In this document: in pieces, positions 62,153-64,000 of the stretch
Numbering within the stretch: the stretch's first letter is position 1
How the letters are laid out: the number at the start of each line of letters is the position of its first letter
DNA from: Microtetraspora sp. NBRC 16547
GTDB lineage: Bacteria > Actinomycetota > Actinomycetes > Streptosporangiales > Streptosporangiaceae
DNA: 64,000 bases
Assembly (NCBI RefSeq): GCF_030268965.1
Contig: NZ_BSSE01000009.1
Coordinates: forward strand, 169,144-233,143
Reading direction: 5' to 3'
Made by a program: the position numbers and the translations under genes
Notes under the pieces: model-generated
Told to the model about the DNA's origin: nothing
Seen by the model: only the letters and a program-made list of their open reading frames with translations
The model's database searches: none

Positions 62153-62707
62153 ATGCCACACATCTCCCTCAACAATGACGCCCCTGGCATCGTGGGCCTC
62201 ATGCTGTACCGGCCCGAGACCGGCCGCCTCCTCAATGACCTCGCCGACGTGCTGATGCGGGGCGAGAACACGCTGTCCCGGGGTGAGCGCGAGTTGATCG
62301 CCACATACGTGTCGCGGCTCAACGACTGCCACTTCTGCGGCTCGATCCACGGAGCGGTCGCGGCGCAACAGCTTCCCGATGGCATGCCGCAGGTCGTCCA
62401 GGCCTGCGTCAACCCGCATGCCGCGAACGTCTCGCCCAAGATGCGGGCACTGCTGGACATCGCCGCGCTCGTGCGAGAGAGCGGGCGTGCCGTGACCGAG
62501 GAGGCGGTGTCCGCCGCCCGCGAGCACGGAGCGACCGACATGGAGATCCATGACACGGTGCTGATCGCCGCCATGTTCTCCATGTTCAACCGGTATGTCG
62601 ATGGCCTGGGCACGCTCGCGCCGCCGGACCAGGCCGACTACGAGCCCATGGCGAAGACGATCGTCGCGGACGGGTATGCCGGCGCCGTGCACCGTTTTGC
62701 CGGTTAA
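62153..62707 (+). CDS. Carboxymuconolactone decarboxylase/AhpD-like protein
   Basis: 184 residues. LSRGERELIATYVSRLNDCHFCGSIH (about 41-66) carries the CxxC and nearby His of the AhpD-type redox centre, and the helical repeat DTVLIAAMFSMFNRYVDGLG follows, as in peroxidase-related CMD proteins. Likely an alkyl hydroperoxide-related reductase in the cytosol. A weak ribosome-binding site only; no peroxiredoxin partner adjacent. Confidence 0.85.
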   Translation: MPHISLNNDAPGIVGLMLYRPETGRLLNDLADVLMRGENTLSRGERELIATYVSRLNDCHFCGSIHGAVAAQQLPDGMPQVVQACVNPHAANVSPKMRALLDIAALVRESGRAVTEEAVSAAREHGATDMEIHDTVLIAAMFSMFNRYVDGLGTLAPPDQADYEPMAKTIVADGYAGAVHRFAG

Positions 62708-62797
62708 TCACCCAACCGCGGCGTAACCGGCACGCTGACCGTGCCGGAGCACGTGCCACGTGGCCCGCCGCACGCCGTACGGCGGGCCGCTACGGGA

Positions 62798-63060
62798 GAT
62801 CCGTCCAGTCCGTTCACCGGGGGCGCGATCCTCGGCGACCGGATCCGGATGGCGTCGCTGATCGGCGACCCCGGCGTCTACGTCCGGTCGATGGCCAGCC
62901 GGGCACACCTCGGCGGGTTGGCCGAAGCCACGCCCGCCGCCGTGCGCGTGCTCGACGCCCTCGGCCTGGACGTCGTCGTGGTGGAGACCGTCGGGGTCGG
63001 GCAAAGCGAGGTCGCCATCGCCGACACCGCCGACTGCACCCTGATCGTCACCATGCCCGG
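62798..63060 (+). pseudogene. Internal fragment of MeaB/ArgK GTPase
   Basis: About 88 codons read DPSSPFTGGAILGDRIRM, DPGVYVRSMASRAHLGGLAE and DVVVVETVGVGQSEV, unmistakably the middle of the methylmalonyl-CoA mutase chaperone GTPase MeaB. The upstream Walker A part and the downstream NKxD part are both missing, and the flanks read as unrelated sequence. About a quarter of the gene remains, so it is inactive. Confidence 0.8.
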
Positions 63061-63069
63061 CGGCGCGCC

Positions 63070-63174
63070 ATGGCCGCGCTCGATCAGGCGACGATCGCCG
63101 AACTCTCCGAAGCGCTCCGGGAGCGGCGGCAGGATCCCGCGATGATCGCGGCGCGGGCACTGGCCGCGCTGTAG
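63070..63174 (+). pseudogene. C-terminal fragment of a second, unidentified protein
   Basis: In a different frame from the MeaB fragment, and starting at or just before 63070, the DNA reads ALDQATIAELSEALRERRQ then DPAMIAARALAAL and a stop. It looks like a genuine helical protein C-terminus joined directly to the MeaB piece. Identity unknown. Confidence 0.4.
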
Positions 63175-63599
63175 TCGGCGGGTAGGGATTCCTGCGTACG
63201 CGGCTGCGACCGCGACAGCCGAGGCAGGTAACCCACCGGCGGCCGCGACGTTGCTCAGCATCGGCCCTCGCGGAGGCGAGCAACCTCGTGCCGCCAGAAG
63301 GTCCCAACATTGAACAACCCGCCGAGATCGGGCAACTCCGCCAGCCCGAGACACTCGGCGGCCAGGTGAGCTCGCGCAGCCGTGATGGCGTGAGGGGGCG
63401 CGTGCACGACGCCGTTGGCGCGAGGTCGGTTCCGGCCTTGATGCCGCCAACGCCGTGTCCGGGCCGTAGGGGCGGCAGTGGTGAGCCGCATCGGCATTAT
63501 TGAATGCATTGACGTTTTCTCACCGAGATCGACTCGGACATCAGGGCTTTGTCTGACAGGAACAGGCACGCTCGTGCAGATATGCGGATGAATGTCAGG
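63175..63599. other. Decayed region before the insertion sequence
   Basis: About 425 bases with no intact gene. A minus-strand coding-like tail lies at 63255-63423. The part from 63500 on is AT-richer (TTGAATGCATTGACG) and then meets the insertion sequence. Confidence 0.4.
63255..63423 (-). pseudogene. Possible C-terminal remnant of an unknown gene
   Basis: The minus strand ending at a stop at 63255 reads ITAARAHLAAECLGLAEL, PDLGGLFNVGTFWRHEVARL. Composition is protein-like with regular helices, but there is no proper start and I do not recognise the family. Weak call. Confidence 0.3.
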
Positions 63600-63612
63600 A
63601 GCCCCAAAAAGA

Positions 63613-63674
63613 ACGTGGAGCTTCCGGTAGAAGGGGTCTCACCACAAGATCCTCACACCGAGAAAGCTCCACGT
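63613..63674. repeat. 11-base inverted repeat over the transposase start
   Basis: ACGTGGAGCTT (63613-63623) and AAGCTCCACGT (63664-63674) are perfect inverted copies 40 bases apart. The right arm covers the GTG at 63673, so an RNA hairpin could hide the start. Confidence 0.6.
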
Positions 63675-64000
63675 GATCGCCTATCCTGCCATGCTCGACG
63701 TCTCCCGTGAACTGGTCCGCTACGTCGGCCGCCTGCTACACGCCGAACGCCGCCACCGCGGAACGCCCAAGGGGTCGCGGCGCCTGACCTGCTTCTACCA
63801 GGCACTGTTCGCCCTGGCCTGGTTCCGCTCCAAGCCCAACCTCCGCCTGCACGGCATCGCGTTCGGACTGTCACAGGCCACCGCCTACCGCTACCTGCAC
63901 GAGGTCATCGACGTCCTGGCCGACCAAGCCCCCGACCTGCACGAAGCACTGGAACACGCCGCCGCCGACCGCGTCCCCCACCTCATCCTCGACGGCAAAA
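63673..64000 (+). CDS. Transposase (HARBI1/IS5-like DDE_4 type), N-terminal part
   Basis: The frame from GTG (63673), or the ATG at 63691 (MLDVSRELVRYVGRLLHAE), stays open to the window edge, 109 codons. The N-terminal helix-turn-helix region FGLSQATAYRYLHEVIDVLA is the DNA-binding part, and VPHLILDGK at the edge is where the first catalytic Asp of the DDE triad is expected. The style matches actinomycete IS5-group transposases with a DDE_Tnp_4 domain. The catalytic domain lies outside the window. Confidence 0.8.
   Translation, partial: MIAYPAMLDVSRELVRYVGRLLHAERRHRGTPKGSRRLTCFYQALFALAWFRSKPNLRLHGIAFGLSQATAYRYLHEVIDVLADQAPDLHEALEHAAADRVPHLILDGK

Larger units (their letters stand above)
63600..64000 (+). 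mobile_element. Insertion sequence with DDE transposase, left part
   Basis: The plus-strand transposase gene and its hairpin-bearing leader run off the right edge, so only the left end is present. The outer boundary lies somewhere around 63595-63615; I could not fix the terminal repeat or target duplication without the other end. It sits directly beside several truncated genes, which suggests it, or earlier copies, helped to break this region. Confidence 0.7.

Overview
The window is about 70% GC, with heavy codon third-position GC bias, abundant GTG/TTG starts, Tat and Sec lipoprotein signals, F420-type oxidoreductases and NRPS genes. This points to a filamentous actinomycete. The gene content would suit Streptosporangiales (for example Streptosporangium or Nonomuraea), but that placement is inference, not something the sequence proves. 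No rRNA, tRNA or CRISPR array was recognised.

Layout. 1-5.3 kb: the end of a pseudouridine-5'-phosphate glycosidase gene, a small membrane protein, a lipoprotein, an LLM-class oxidoreductase, and a drug exporter with its TetR regulator and a clear palindromic operator. 5.5-10.3 kb: a fatty acyl-CoA ligase and an enoyl-CoA hydratase interleaved with two GNAT acetyltransferases and three short broken gene ends (MazG-like, SDR-like and one unidentified). 10.65-14.5 kb: a persulfide/sulfite regulon. A CstR-like repressor (Cys pair without the copper-binding His), a membrane rhodanese, a TauE exporter, a thioredoxin and a persulfide dioxygenase-rhodanese fusion are served by four near-identical ATACCCC..GGGGTAT operators. 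It is followed by a multicopper oxidase, a zinc alcohol dehydrogenase and a sulfite oxidase, so sulfide-to-sulfate chemistry may extend to 18.7 kb.

18.8-24 kb: GNAT, APC permease, GPP34 protein, an alpha/beta hydrolase that has lost its catalytic centre, a free-standing acyl carrier protein and a nucleotidyltransferase. 24.1-38.0 kb: a compact three-gene nonribosomal peptide operon. NRPS A (A-T-C-A-T) is followed by NRPS B (C-A-T-C-A-T-TE-MFS), which carries its own exporter domain and a thioesterase with Cys in place of the usual nucleophilic Ser. A PLP-dependent dehydratase/racemase-like enzyme follows. The genes overlap by ATGA, so the predicted tetrapeptide pathway is translationally coupled. 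Both NRPS B adenylation domains read as Asp-like.

38.2-45.7 kb: a GntR-controlled ABC uptake operon (binding protein, two permeases, ATPase) coupled to a HAD phosphatase and a phospholipase C that lacks a signal peptide, perhaps for phosphonates or organophosphates. 45.8-55.4 kb: small coupled genes, a two-domain VOC protein with a recent internal duplication, an acyltransferase-3 membrane protein, a large secreted GH84 hexosaminidase, a barnase/barstar pair, and a divergent AraC/DoxX pair. 55.4-64 kb: a DUF222-HNH protein with a long low-complexity N-terminus, a nucleotidyltransferase, a Tat-exported spermidine dehydrogenase-like flavoprotein and an AhpD-like protein. The end is a patch of truncated genes (MeaB and others) next to an insertion sequence that runs off the window.
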